A DNA stretch of 64,000 nt from Chamaecyparis obtusa (Eukaryota > Streptophyta > Pinopsida > Cupressales > Cupressaceae). Below are positions 21,117 through 33,273 of the stretch, piece after piece. The stretch lies in contig BSBK01000763.1 of assembly GCA_027943335.1 (NCBI GenBank), positions 495,501-559,500 on the forward strand. The letters are read 5' to 3'. The first letter of the stretch is position 1; each line of letters starts with the position of its first letter. The notes below the pieces were generated by a model. That model was given only the letters and a program-made list of their open reading frames with translations, made no database searches and had not been told where the DNA came from. Made by a program: the position numbers and the translations under genes.

Positions 21117-24100
21117 ACTTCCAAGGGGTCCTAACATGTGAGAAGGCATACTAGCAACCCTAGGAAGTCCTCATGACCCCTTTAGTCACATTTGAATGCT
21201 CAAGTGTGTCCTAAGGGGTCATAGGACCCATTATGACACACTTGAGGGTTCTAATGTGTCGAAAGGGGTCACGAGGACTTCATAGGGGTCCTAGTATGCC
21301 TTATCACATGTTATGACTCCTAGGAAGTCCCCATGACCCCTTTCGACATATTAGAATACTCAAGTGTGTCATAAGGGGTTGTAGCACTCCTTAAGATACA
21401 CTTGAGTGTTCCAATGTGTCAAAAGGGGTCATGGGGACTCCCTAGGGGTCCTAGTTCACCTTATCCTATGTTAGGACCCCTAGGGAGTCCCAATGACCCC
21501 TTTTGACACATTGAAACACTCAAGTGTGCTCGAAGGAGTCATAGGACCCCGTAAGACACACTTGAGAATTCTAATGTGTCAAAAGGGGTCATGGGGACTC
21601 CCTAGGGGTCTTAATATGCCTTATCATGCATTAGGACCCCTAGGGAATCCCGATGACCCCTTTTGACACATTGGAATGCTAGAGTGTGTCTTAAGGGGTC
21701 CTAGGACCCCTTAAGACACACTCTAGCATTCAAATGGACCCCTTAAGACACACTTTAGCATTCAAATGTGTCAAAAGGGGTCATTGGGACTCCCTAGGGG
21801 TCCTAGTATGCCTTATCACGTGTTAGGGACCTTATGAAGTCCCCATGACCCCTTTTGACACATTGGAACATTCAAGTGTGTCTTAAGCAGTCGTAGGACC
21901 CCTTAAGACACACTTGAGTGTTCCAATGTGTCAAAAAGGGTCATGGGAACTCCCTAGGGGTCCTAGTACACCTTATCACTCGTTAGGACCCCTAGGGATT
22001 CCTCATGACCCCTTTTGACACATTAGAACACTCAAATGTGTCGTAAGAGGTCTTAAGACCCCTTAAGACACACTTGGTCATTCCAATGTGTCAACAGGGG
22101 TCATGGGGACTCCCTAGGGGTCCTAGTATGCCTTATCATATGTTAGGACCCCTAGGAAGTACCAATGATCCCTTTTGACACATTGGAATGCTCAAGTGTG
22201 TTTTAAAGGGTCTAAGGACCCCTGAAGACACACTTGAGCATTCCAATGTCTCAAAAGGGGTCATGGGGACTACCTAGGGGTCCTAGTAGGTCTTATCACT
22301 TGTTAAGATGCCTAGGAAGTCCCCATGACCCCTTTTGACACATTATAATGCTCAAGTATGTCTTAATGCATTGTAGGACCCCTTAAGACACACTTGAGCA
22401 TTCTAATGTGTCAAAAGGGGTCATGGGGACTCCCTAGGGGTCTTAGCATGCTTTATCACATGTTAGGACCCCTAGGAAGTCCCCATCACCCTTTTTGACA
22501 CATTGGAATGCTCAAGTGTGTCTTAAGGGGTCCTACAACCCCTTAAGACACACTTGAACATTCCAATGTGTCAAAAGGGGACATTGAGACTCCCTAGGGG
22601 TCCTAGTATGCCTTATCATGCGTTAGGACCCCTAGGGAGTCTCCATTACCCCTTTTGACACATTGGAATGCTCAAATGTTTCTTAATGGGTCCTAGGACC
22701 CCTTAAGACACACTTGGGCATTCCAATGTGTCAAAAGGGTCATGGGGACTCCCTAGGGGTCCTAGTATGCCTTATCACGCATTAGAACCCCTAGGGAGTC
22801 CCAATGACCCCTTTTGACATGTTGGAACACTCAAGTGTGTCCGAAGGGGTCCTAGGACCCCTTAAGACACACTTGAGCATTCCAATGTGTCAAAAGGGGT
22901 CATGGGGACTCTCTAGGGGTCCTAATATGCCTTATCACACGTTAGGACCCCCAGGAAGTCCCCATGACCCCTTTTGACACATTGGAACACTCAAGTGTGT
23001 CTTAAGGGGTCCTACGACCCCTTAAGACACACTTGAGCATTCCAATGTGTCAAAAGAGGTCATGGGGACTCCCTAGGAGTCATAGTATGCCTTATCATGT
23101 GTTAGGACCCCTAGGGAGTCCCCATGACCCTTTTTGACCCATTGGAACGCTCAAATGTGTCTTAATGGGTCCTAAGACCCATTAAGACACACTTGAGTGT
23201 TCCAATGTTTTAAAAGGGTCATGGGGACTCCCTAAGGGTCCTAATATGCCTTATCACACGTTAGGACCCCTAGGGAGTGCCAATGATGCCTTTTCACACA
23301 TTGGAATGCTCAAGTGTGTCTTAAGGGGTCCTAGGACCCCTTCGAACACACTTGAGAGTTTCAATATGTCAAAAGGGGTCATGGGGACTCCCAAGGGGTC
23401 CTAGTACACCTTATCACACGTTAGGACCCCTAGGGAGTCCCAATGACCCTTTTTGACACATTGGAATGCTCAAGTTTGTCTTAATGGTCCTAGGACCCCT
23501 TCGGACACACTTGAGCATTCCAATGTGTCAAAAAAGATCATGTGGACTCCCTAGGGGTCCTAGTATGCCTTATCACTTGTTAGTACCCCTAGGGAGTCCC
23601 CATGACCTCTTTTAACACATTGGAATGCTCAAGTGTGTCTTAAGAGGTCCTAAGACCTCTTAAGACACACTTGAGTATTCCAATGTGTTAAAAGGGGTCA
23701 TGGGGACTCACTAGGGGTCCTAGTATGCCTTATCATGCGTTAGGACCCCTAAGGAGTCTCAATGACCCTTTTGACACATTAGAATGCTCAAGTGTGTCTT
23801 AAGGCATCCTAGGATCCCGTCGGACACAGTTTAGCATTGTAATGTGTCAAAAAGGTTCATGAGGACTCCCTAGGGGTCCTAATATGCCTTATCACGTGTT
23901 AGGACCCCTAGGGACTCCCCATGACCCCTTTTGACGCATTGTAATGCTCAAGTGTGTCTTAAGGGGTCCTAGGACCCCTTAAGACACACTTGAGCATTCC
24001 AATGTGTCAAAAGGGGTCATGGGGACTCCCTAGGGGTGCTAGTATGCCTTATCATGTGTTAGGACCCCTAAGAAGTCCCCATGACCCCTTTTTGACACAT

Positions 24101-25015
24101 TGGAATGCTCAAGTGTGTCTTAAGGGGTCATGGGGACTTCTGAAGGGTCTTAGTATGCCTTATCATGTGTAGGACCCCTAGGAATTCCCCATGACCCTTT
24201 TCAACACATTAGAACTCTCAAATTTGTCCTAAGGATTCATTGACCCCTTGGGACACACTTGACTATTGAAATGTGCCAAAAGGGGTCATCAGAACTTCCT
24301 AGGGGTCCTAACGTGTGATAAGATATACTAGGACCCCTAGGAATTTCCCATGACCCCTTTTGACACATTAGAGCACTCAAGTGTGTCCTAAGGTGTCATA
24401 CGAGCCCTTGGAACACACTTGAGTGTCGAAATGTGTCAAAAGGGGTCATGGGGACTTCCTAGGAGTCCTAGTATGCCTTATCACATGTCAGGACCCCTAA
24501 GAAATCCCCATGAGCCCTTTTGACACATTAGAAGTCTCAAGTGTGTCATAAGGGCTCATACAACCCCTTGGGGCATATTTGAGTGTTGAAATGTGTCAAA
24601 TGGAGTCATTGAGACTTCCTAGGGGTCCTAATGCGTGATATGGCATTCTAGGACCCGTAGGAAGTTTTGCTGACCCCTTTTGACACATGAGAACACTCAA
24701 GTGTGTCCTAAGGGGTCATACAACCCCTTGGGACAAACTTAAGTGTTGAAATGTGTCAAAAGGGGTCATGAGGATTTCTTAGGGGTCCTAACGTGTGATA
24801 AGGCGTACTAGGACCCCTATGAAGTCCCCATGACCCCTTTTGATATATTTTAACACTAAAGTATGTCCCAAGGGGTCGTACGAACCCTTGGGACATAATT
24901 GAGTGCTCCAGTGTGTTGTCGGGGGTTGTACCGAGACCTAAGGGGTCCTAGTACACTTTCTCAAGCCTTAGGACCCTTAGGAACCCTCTATGACCCCTTT
25001 GGAAACCTTTTGGAT
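21117..25015. repeat. 160-bp self-complementary satellite, array 1, about 24 units
   Basis: The spacer phrase TATGCCTTATC recurs at 21807, 22127, 22607, 22766, 22926 and so on, with other units filling the gaps, giving a 160-base period. Each unit consists of a 76-bp palindrome (example 23933-24008, centre CTAG) and an 84-bp palindrome (example 24009-24093) whose two 33-bp arms flank an 18-base asymmetric spacer. In the consensus 142 of 160 bases pair with their mirror partner. Spacer orientation is reversed in a few units (first unit near 21140, and near 24310, 24630 and 24790). One unit near 21720-21770 carries a partial duplication. Units decay towards 25015. Open frames found in it are chance. 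Confidence 0.95.
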
Positions 25016-25430
25016 GCCTTATATTAGTGTAATTAACCTATGTATTAATATGTCCTATATAATATATATATTATATATATATACTATACTTGATTTTATT
25101 ATATATACAACAATATTTTATAAATAATACATACATACATACATACATACATACATACATACATACATACCTAATATAAAATATATATTACATACAATTT
25201 AAATATGAAGATATCATGTGATATATTGTAAAATACATATTAATATATAATAAATATAAAATAATATATAATATATGATGTATAATGTAACATTTAATAT
25301 TAATATATATTATATAATATTTACTATAAAATGTATATTATATAATATTTAAAATATAATAGATATTATGTAATATTTAATATATATAATATATAATCTA
25401 ATATATAATTTTTGATATATAATATATTGA
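25016..25430. other. AT-rich spacer with (ACAT)n microsatellite
   Basis: Almost pure A/T, with the tetranucleotide run (ACAT)n at about 25129-25171 and many TAATATATAATAT phrases. It lies between satellite array 1 and segment R. A similar AT-rich block occupies 42341-42569 before R-prime. Confidence 0.8.
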
Positions 25431-26372
25431 ACTATGGAGAAATTGGAGGGAGAAAGGGGAGGGAAAATTTAAAATTCAAAATTCTGCTGGGAAAAATTGG
25501 GTACCCGATTTTATCGGGTACCCAATTTGGCTCGATATTGCTTTGTGCACCAAACCTACCTGGTCAACTCTTGAAATGTCACAAAAATGTGTTTTTCCCT
25601 TGTTTCTCTGAGTTCCAGACTTCGACCATGTAGTTGACAAAATTTTTTTCACCCGAATTTGATGAAATGAAAAGGGTATTTTAAGGAGATTATCAGCTTT
25701 CTATCGATATAATTGCTGTCAAATTTTGAATTCGGTAAGTAATTATTAGTTATTTTCTAATTGATTTACCTCTAAAGTGCTGATTTATATACTGATTGAA
25801 AAATGGCTATAACTTTCAAACGGTATAACATTTTTGAAATTTGAAAAATGCGTCACATTCTATGCTTCGCCTACTATAAGGAAAAAAAATAAAAATTGAA
25901 TTTTGGAAAGTTTTGAATGAGTTAAGGTGGTCAGACACGGGAGTTTTTTAATTCTAAAAATGTTGTAGCAGAAAATTCATAATTAATTATTTTTTTGGAA
26001 TAAAATTATAAAAAAATATGTGTAACATCTGGGAATGAGTCTACTACTTATATATAAAATATTATAAAAAATATTATCATTTGATCATGATTAAGGTGGT
26101 CAGACATACACCTACTTCTTATTTTTTCTTGAAATTTTTATATTGCTGTATTGAAATCTATACTTTTCACCAATTATATTAATTTTTTTTTAGAAAAGGC
26201 CTAGTAGTTTAGAAACTACATTCAATTTCCTACAAATTCTATTCTTACAAATTTTTGGTATTAGGTTGATAGCTAATTTAAATTTTCACGTCAAGTTGAC
26301 GAACCCTGATTTGCTGATTTTTCATTGCCACTTAAGGGCATAGTTTGGCCCCTCATGATCTTGCACATACCC
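25431..26372 (-). mobile_element. Segment R: terminal part related to the unidentified element
   Basis: Shares long stretches with 42570-43470 (R-prime), for example CTTCGACCATGTAG, GAAATGAAAAGGGT and CATCGATATAATTGCTGTCA (allowing mismatches). It ends at 26372 with GCACATACCC, the reverse complement of the terminus at 26. The opposite side has a perfect inverted repeat, GGGTACCCGAT and ATCGGGTACCC, near 25501-25525. The phrase TTAAGGTGGTCAGACA occurs twice, at 25923 and 26091. No coding potential. It is flanked by 160-bp satellite on the right and by an AT-rich block and satellite on the left. Confidence 0.7.
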
Positions 26373-28812
26373 AGGGGTGCTAACGCATGATAAGGCATAC
26401 TAGGACCCCTAGAAAGTCCTCATGACCCCTTTCAACACATTTGAATGCTCAAGTGTGTCCTAAGGGGCCGTAGGACTGCTTAGGACACACTTGAGGGTTC
26501 TAATGTGTCGAATGGGGTCATGAGGACTTCCTAGGGGTCCTAACACGTGATAAGACATACTAGGATGCCTAGGAAGTCCTCATTACCCCTTTCAACACAT
26601 TTGAATGCTCAAGTGTGTCCTAAGGGGTCGTGGGACCCCTTAGGATAGACTTGAGGGTTCTAATGTGTTAAAAGGGGTCATGAGGACTTCCTAGGGGTCC
26701 AAACGCGTGATAAGGCATACTAGGACCCCTAGGAAGTTCTCATGACCCCTTTCAACACATTGGAATGCTCAAGTGTGTCCTAAGCAGTCCTACGACCCCT
26801 CATGACACACTTGAGTGTTCAAATGTGTCGAATGGGGTCATGAGGACTTCCTAGGGGTCCTAACGCATGATAAGGCATACTAGGACCCCTAAGAAGTCCT
26901 CATGACCCCTTTCGACACATTTGAATGCTCAAGTGTGTCCTAAGGGGTCGTAGGACCCCTTAGGACACGCTTGAGGGTTCTAATGTGTCGAAAGGGGTCA
27001 TGGGACTTCTTAGGGGTCCTAATGAGTGATAAGGCATACTAGGACCCCTAGGAAGTCCTCATGACCCCATTCGACACATTAGAATGCTCAAGTGTGTCCT
27101 AAGGGGTCCTACGACCCCTTAGGACACACTTGAGAATTCTAATGTGTCGAATGGGGTCATGAGGACTTCTTAGGGGTCCTAACATGTGATAAGGTGTACT
27201 GGGACCTCTAGGAAGTCCTCATGACCCCTTTCAACACATTTGAATGCTCAAGTGTATCCTAAGGGGTCGTAGGACCCCTTAGGACACACTTGAGAGTTCT
27301 AATGTGTCAAAAGGGGTCATGGGGACTTCTTAGGGGTCCTAACACGTGATAAGGCATACTAGGACCCCTAAGAAGTTCCCATGACCCATTTCAACACATT
27401 GGAACACTCAAGTGTGTCCTAAGAAGTCGTAGGACCTCTTAGGATACACTTGAGCATTCTAATGTGTCGAAAGGGGTCATGGCGACTTCCTAAGGTTCCT
27501 AACGCATGATAAGGCATACTAGAACCCCTAGGAAGTCCTCAGGACCCCTTTCGACACATTTGAATGCTCAAGTGTGTCCTAAGAGATTTGTAGGACTCAC
27601 TTGAGCATTCAAATGTGTCGAAAGGGGTCATGAGGACTTCCTAGGGGTCCTAACATGTGATAAAATGTACTAGGACCCCTAGGAAGTCCTCATGACCCCT
27701 TTCGACACATTTGAGGGTTCTAATATGTCAAAAGGTGTCATGAGGATTTCTTAGGGGTCCTAACATGTGATAAGGCATACTAGGACCCCTAAGAAGTCCT
27801 CATGATCCCTTTTGACACATTAGAATACTCAAGTGTGTCCTAAAGAGTCGTAGGACCCTTTAGGACACACTTGAGCATTCAAATGTGTCGAAAGGGGTCA
27901 TGGGGACTTCCTAAGGGTCCTAACACATGATAAAGTATACTAGGACCCCTAGGAAGTCCTCATGACCCCTCTCGACACATTTGAATACTCAGGTGTGTCC
28001 TAAGGGGTCGTACAACCCCTTAGGACACACTTGAGCATTCTAATGTGTTGAAAGTTGTCATGGGGACTTCCTAGGGGTCCTAACGTGTGATAAGGTGTAC
28101 TAGGACCCCTAGGAAGTCTTCATGACCCCTTTTGACACATTTGAATGCTCAAGTGTGTCCTAATGGGTCATAGGACCCCTTAGGACACACTTGAGCATTC
28201 TAATGTGTTGAAAGGGGTCATGGGGACTTCCTAGGGGTCCTAATGCATGATAAGGCATTCTAGGACCCCTAGGAAGTCCTGATGACCCCTTTCAACATAT
28301 TGGAATGCTCAAGTGTGTCCTAAGGGGTCGTAGGACCCCTTAAGACACACTTGAGCATTCTAATGTGTTGAAAGAGGAGCATTCCAATGTGTCAAAAGGG
28401 GTCATCAGGACTTCCTAGAGGTCCTAGTATGCCTTATCATGCGTTAGGACCCCTAGGAAGTCCCCATGACCCCTTTCGACACATTAGAATGCTCAAGTGT
28501 GTCCTAAGGGGTGCTATGACCCCTTAGAACACACTTGAGCATTCAAATGTGTCGAAAGGGGTCATGAGGACTTCCTAGGGGTCCTAGTACACCTTATCAT
28601 GCATTAGGACCCCTAGGAAGTCCCCCTTAGGACACACTTGAGCATTCTAATGTGTTGAATGGGGTCATGGGGACTTCCTAGGGGTCCTAACGCATGATAA
28701 AGCATACTAGGACCCCTAGGAAATCCTCATGACCCCTTTCAACACATTTGAATGCGCAAGTGTGTCCTAAGGGGTCATAGGATCCCTTAGGGAAAACTTG
28801 AGTGTTCTAATG
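26372..28812. repeat. 160-bp self-complementary satellite, array 2, left part
   Basis: Spacer phrase GATAAGGCATAC starts at 26389, 26709 and 26869 (GATAAGACATAC at 26549), a 160-base period. Most units carry the 18-base spacer in the orientation opposite to array 1; units near 28420 and 28580 are flipped back. Arm sequences differ from array 1 but remain paired: GTGTCCTAAG with CTTAGGACAC here, against GTGTCTTAAG with CTTAAGACAC in array 1. The chromovirus at 28813 interrupts this array; it resumes at 40401. Confidence 0.95.
28808..28812. repeat. Target-site duplication TAATG, left copy
   Basis: TAATG at 28808-28812 precedes LTR start TGATGCAGG at 28813, and the same five bases follow the 3-prime LTR at 40401-40405. 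Perfect duplication within the satellite arm sequence TCTAATGTGT. Confidence 0.95.
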
Positions 28813-29669
28813 TGATGCAGGAGCATCCTGGGTGTAAGAGCAATCTTGCATCACCAAAAAATATTTCTATTTTTATATTCAATAAGGGCTATTTTATGCA
28901 GAGCTGCTATTTATGGAAAGTTACTATTTTTGATAATTTTTGTATGTGCTCAGAATGATCTGATTTCTTTCTTGGAGGTTCATTTTGGTCATATAAGTCT
29001 GCCAGTAAAGTTTCATTGCCAGATCAAGTGTATATTGGAAGATATTGAAGATTTTCGGTATTGGCAGCAGGGTACAGAAACTTTGAACTTAGTTTTGAAG
29101 GCTTTAGAGGCCTCGGATGAGGTTGAAAATTTGGATGACAAGCGCTTGCGCCAATCAAGCTTGTAGAGCGCTTCGTGGCGTTTTCAAAATGGGGTTATAA
29201 TAGCCGATCGGGTCAATTGGTGATGACTTATTATCTTCGAAAGTTGGGCCACCTGAAATGGCAGAAAATAATTTTCTTCAAAATTTCTGTTCGGGTTTCA
29301 AAGGCTATCTTGAGCCGAGTATGATGAAATAAAATGTAAAATAAAATAATTCTAAGTTTGGTCGGCCTTATTGGCTAAAATTCTGGAACCTTCTCAGGCG
29401 GTGGAAAATTGCCTATATAAGGAAGACTGTATTATTGTCTTAGGCAGTTCAGAATAGTTCTGGGTAGTAGATCTGGGTAATAGTTCGAGGCTTTGTCCTA
29501 CAGAATATTGTAAGGGAATGCCCATGTGGCTTTGCATATTATAATTCTGAAAGTTTGTAATTCCACATTTGTGGAGATAATAATAAGCCAATTTTCTGTT
29601 CTTGCATATTGTTGTTGTTTCTCTATTTCTGTTATGTGTTTGTGGTATTAAGGGGAGCACCCTTCATCA
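28813..29669 (+). repeat. 5' LTR of chromovirus, 857 bp
   Basis: Runs from TGATGCAGGAGCATC to CCCTTCATCA. The first 15 bases can pair on themselves (GATGC-AGGA-GCATC). It contains an apparent TATA box at 29414. An open frame of 106 codons inside it is repeated with changes in the other LTR and is not coding. Confidence 0.95.
29414..29420 (+). promoter_or_regulatory. TATA box of chromovirus LTR
   Basis: TATATAA in the context GCCTATATAAGGAAG, about 255 bases before the LTR end, and repeated at 40145-40151 in the other LTR. It is the expected place for the U3/R promoter. Confidence 0.6.
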
Positions 29670-29671
29670 AG

Positions 29672-29684
29672 TGGTATCAGAGTA
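29672..29684 (+). other. Primer binding site, tRNA-iMet type
   Basis: TGGTATCAGAGTA, two bases after the 5-prime LTR. The usual plant initiator-Met primer site is TGGTATCAGAGC, so only the last bases differ. Confidence 0.85.
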
Positions 29685-29782
29685 GATTTTTTTGAGTGTG
29701 TAAATAGATCACCAACTATGAGGTAGTTTGCACCAGGATCGTGGTTAGGGTTTCAGCGTGCATCACGAAAATACCTCCATGA

Positions 29783-30778
29783 AGAGAACGTGGCGGAAGA
29801 GCTGGTGCTGTGACACCTGAGGTTAGAGAGCTACAGAGACAAGTGCGAGCATTGCAAGAAGAGATTCACAGAGGAATGAATCTTAATGTCAAAGATGAAA
29901 GCGAGGATGAAGCCGAAGAAAAATATCAAGAAGGAGAAGCCGAAGTTGTGAACCAGGAGGAAGAAAGACTTTTTTGGGTGATTTCCAAGATTGGGAAAAG
30001 ACCTAAGATTGAGGTTCCTACATTTTCTAGAAATCTTAACCCAGAGGAATTGATCGACTGGATCAATGAATGTGAGAATATTTTGAGTATGAAGATGTTG
30101 AGGATCCTGATAGGGTCAAATTTGCGAAGGCCAGACTGAAAGGCCATATGAAGATTTGGTGGCAAGAGATTCAATTAGAGCGAAATAGAAGAGGGAAAGA
30201 TAAAATCACAAGATGGGATCGGATGGTGGATAAATTGAAGTGACAGTTCATTCCTGTTGATTATGAGCTTGTCCTACTAAAGAAAATGCAAAGTTTGAAG
30301 CAAGCAGGAAAATTTGTTCAGGAGTATACAAAGGAGTTCTATCGACTCCTCATCAGAACAGGCCATGCAGAAGCTGATAAGGAGAAAGTTGCCCGATACC
30401 TTAATGGGTTAAGGCCAAGCATTTAGGAGGAGTTGAATCTAGTTTGAATGAACAGTATTGAAGAGGCATACCAGTTTGCTCTAAAAGTAGAGGAAAAGCT
30501 AAACAAGAAGTTTGAGAGCAGACAAAATGGAAGAGGTCATGGTGGAAGATCTGGTGGACGGTCATATGGTGGCCGAAATGAAGATCTGAAAAAGAAGGAT
30601 GAGGCCAGTAGCAGCCAGGATCAGAGAGGAAACAATTCCAATCGTTTCCAAGATCAGAATAATAGAGATCAGAGAGGAAGAGGAAGAGGACAAGGTTCAG
30701 GAAGAGGAGGCTTCTGTGGAACGTGTTTTCACTGTGGAGAAGAAGGCCATAGGGCATTTGAATGTCCTCAGCGCTAAG
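29783..30778 (+). pseudogene. Chromovirus gag
   Basis: An Arg/Gly-rich start leads to a helical segment (V-R-E-L-Q-R-Q-V-R-A-L-Q-E-E-I), an acidic stretch, the gag core (K-I-E-V-P-T-F, then W-W-Q-E-I) and an Arg/Gly/Asp-rich region before one CCHC zinc knuckle, C-F-H-C-G-E-E-G-H-R-A-F-E-C, at 30724-30765. A one-base shift near 30075-30085 divides it. The upstream frame has no usable ATG. Stops: TGA near 30241, TAG near 30424, TGA near 30445 and the natural-looking TAA at 30776-30778. Gag packages the RNA; the knuckle binds it. Confidence 0.85.
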
Positions 30779-32620
30779 GCAGAACAGACAGGAGAAATGA
30801 AGGCCAGGCCAGAGTTGCACATGTAGATGAAGATGATAGATCATCAAAATCTGAAGATGCTGAAAGAGGAGAAACACTGATTAACATAAGAGTCCTGTTG
30901 AGTGGTGAGAATGAACCTGAACAAAGGAGGAGCCTATTTCGCACTAGATGCAAGTGTGAGGGTAAATGCTGTGATGTGATTATCGATAGTGGAAGCACTG
31001 ATAATTTGGTGTCAGAAGAGATGGTGACAAAGTTGAAGTTCAAGAGACAGAAACACCCACATCCATATCGGATTGCTTGGGTACAGGATGACCACAAGGT
31101 CATGGTCAATGAACAATGCTTGGTGAAGTTCAAGATTGGCGGATACCAAGATGAGGTATTGTGTGATATCATATCTATGGATGCATGTCATATGCTGTTG
31201 GGTAGACCATGGCAGTTTGACAGATGTGCTGTACATGATGGTCGTGTGAATACCTATTCCCTGACAAAGGCTGGAGTGCGACATAAGCTAAAACCATTGA
31301 AGGAGACTGAAGAAAAGGTATGTGGTAATGCAAGGATAACTTTTGTTGATGGAAGAAATTTCCTAGATGGTATGAGGCATGAGCATGTATGTTTTGCTTT
31401 AATTCTAAAAGCTAGTAAAGAGGAAGTAGAAGATGTTCCTGTAGAAGTTGCAGATTTGTTGAATGAGTTTCAGGATATTGTATCCGATAACGTGCCTGAT
31501 GGATTACCACCAGTCAGGAAGATCAGTCATCAGATGGACTTGATCCCAGGAGCAAGTTTGCCGAATAAGGCAGCACACAGAATGACACCTGCAGAAAGTG
31601 AGGAGTTGAACAGACAAGTACATGAACTGTTACAGAAAGGATTGATCCGTGAGAGTTTGAGTCCCTGTGCTGTACCAGCAGTATTAGCACCAAAGAAGAA
31701 TGGAGAATGGAGGATGTGTACAGATTCTAGGGCAATAAACAAGATCACAATCAAGTACAGGTTTCCATTGCCACGAATGGATGATATTATGGACTGTTTG
31801 AGTGGAGCTGTGTATTTCTCAAAGATAGATCTGAAGAGTGGATATCATCAGATTTGGATTAGAGAAGGAGATGAATGGAAGACTACCTTCAAGACAAAGG
31901 AAGGACTATATGAGTGGTTAGTCATGCCTTTTGGGCTAACCAATGCACCGAGCACTTTCATGCGGCTCATGAACCAGGTTCTGAAAGAACTTCTAGGTAA
32001 GTTTGTCATTGTTTACCTAGATGATATTTTGATCTTTAGTAAGACATTGGATGAGCATATGATGCATATTCGTATGGTATTTGAGAAGTTGAGAGAAGAA
32101 AAATTGTTGATTAATTTGAAGAAGTGCAATTTTGTGAAGAAAGAGTTGGTGTATTTGGGGTTTGTAGTTTCAGGAGAAGGTCTAAAAATGGACCCAGAGA
32201 AGGTGCAGACTATCCTTGAATGGCCTACTCCAAGGAGTGCTACTGAGGTAAGATCTTTTCATGGTCTAGCTAGCTTTTATAGAAAGTTTATCAGAAATTT
32301 TAGCAGTATTTGTGGGCCCTTGACTGAAACAATGAGAGGGGATAGAAAAGAGTTTAAGTGGACTAATGGGTATGAAAAGAGTTTTCAATTGTTGAAATGA
32401 AAAGTTACAGAACAACCTATTTTAGCACTTCCAGATTTTAATAAGGTGTTTCAAGTAGATTGTGATGCTAGTGGTACTGCAATAGGAGCTGTTATGAGTC
32501 AAGAAGGTAAACCTGTTGCTTATTTCAATGAGAAGTTAAATGATGCCAAGAGGAAATATTTTGTTTATGATCAAGAATTTTATGCTATAGTTTAGGCATT
32601 AAAGAAGTGGAGACATTATC
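30779..32620 (+). pseudogene. Chromovirus protease, RT and start of RNase H
   Basis: The frame is open from 30898 to 32397 (500 codons). It shows protease D-S-G at 30985-30993, then RT blocks: A-V-P-A-V-L-A-P-K-K-N-G-E-W-R, F-S-K-I-D-L-K-S-G-Y-H-Q, M-P-F-G-L-T-N-A-P-S-T-F and catalytic Y-L-D-D at 32014-32025. RNase H begins after TGA 32398-32400 with V-D-C-D-A-S-G and the Y-D-Q-E-F-Y-A-I motif, has TAG near 32593, and is cut at 32620 by the copia element. The remaining part is at 37848. Confidence 0.92.
32616..32620. repeat. Target-site duplication TTATC of nested copia, left copy
   Basis: TTATC at 32616-32620 and again at 37843-37847. With the copia element and one copy removed, the RNase H frame of the chromovirus reads on without a shift. 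Confidence 0.95.
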
Positions 32621-33131
32621 TGTTAGGATTAACAAGGCAGAAATAACAATTATGTGCAAATATAACTAATATCAGAAAATAATAAACCAGATAGAATAGA
32701 ACACAAGACACACAGATTTAACGTGGTTCACCCAATCCCTAGGCTACGTCCACCAAGAGCGAGTCCAATATTATTATTATCCAGTGATTACAACCTGATT
32801 ACAATCCGTAATCCCTTACAACCCAATTCTGCCGCAAGTACTAAAATCATACCTCATGAAAATCCCTAACCCTAAGCCATATTATACAATATTTTCCCGC
32901 TTTAGGGTTAGAATGAGTTATAAGTAGTCGGCCCAAATAACCAAAAAAGTAGTCGGCCTCAAAATTTTTTTTCCTCGGGGGCTGCGCCCTCGAACCCCTG
33001 CTCTTGGGGGCTGCTGCCCCTAAACCCCCGCTCGGGGCCCGGCCCGGCCCTGAACCCCGGCGAGGTTGGGAGGAAAAGTGTACAGTACTTTCCTGGATAG
33101 TACTTTCTTGATTAGTCACCATAAGCTAACA
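32621..33131 (-). repeat. 3' LTR of nested copia, 511 bp
   Basis: TGTTAG...CTAACA ends. The plus-strand block 32975-33065 is strikingly GC-rich (GGGGGCTGCGCCC, GGGGGCTGCTGCCCC, CGGGGCCCGGCCCGG) in an AT-rich region and can form stable stems. Confidence 0.93.
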
Positions 33132-33143
33132 ATCTCCCACTTG
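33132..33143 (-). other. Polypurine tract of nested copia
   Basis: On the minus strand CAAGTGGGAGAT directly precedes the LTR. A second similar tract (CCAAGTGGGAGG) lies about 45 bases upstream near 33176-33187. Confidence 0.8.
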
Positions 33144-33273
33144 GTGACTCATCAGTATCCACACTATACTAAAAAACCTCCCACTTGGAGACTGATCCTG
33201 TAGCAATACCGCTACCCACATGAGGCTCCCACTGGATTGAACCACCTTGGACTCTGCTGTTCTTTTATTTTGT

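Noticed and set aside
21117..28812. CRISPR-like array
   Set aside because: Units are 160 bp and palindromic throughout, without distinct spacers, in a plant nuclear setting.
28846..29166. 106-codon ORF, repeated at 39577-39897
   Set aside because: Lies within the LTRs of the chromovirus; the two copies carry several amino-acid changes and no domain.
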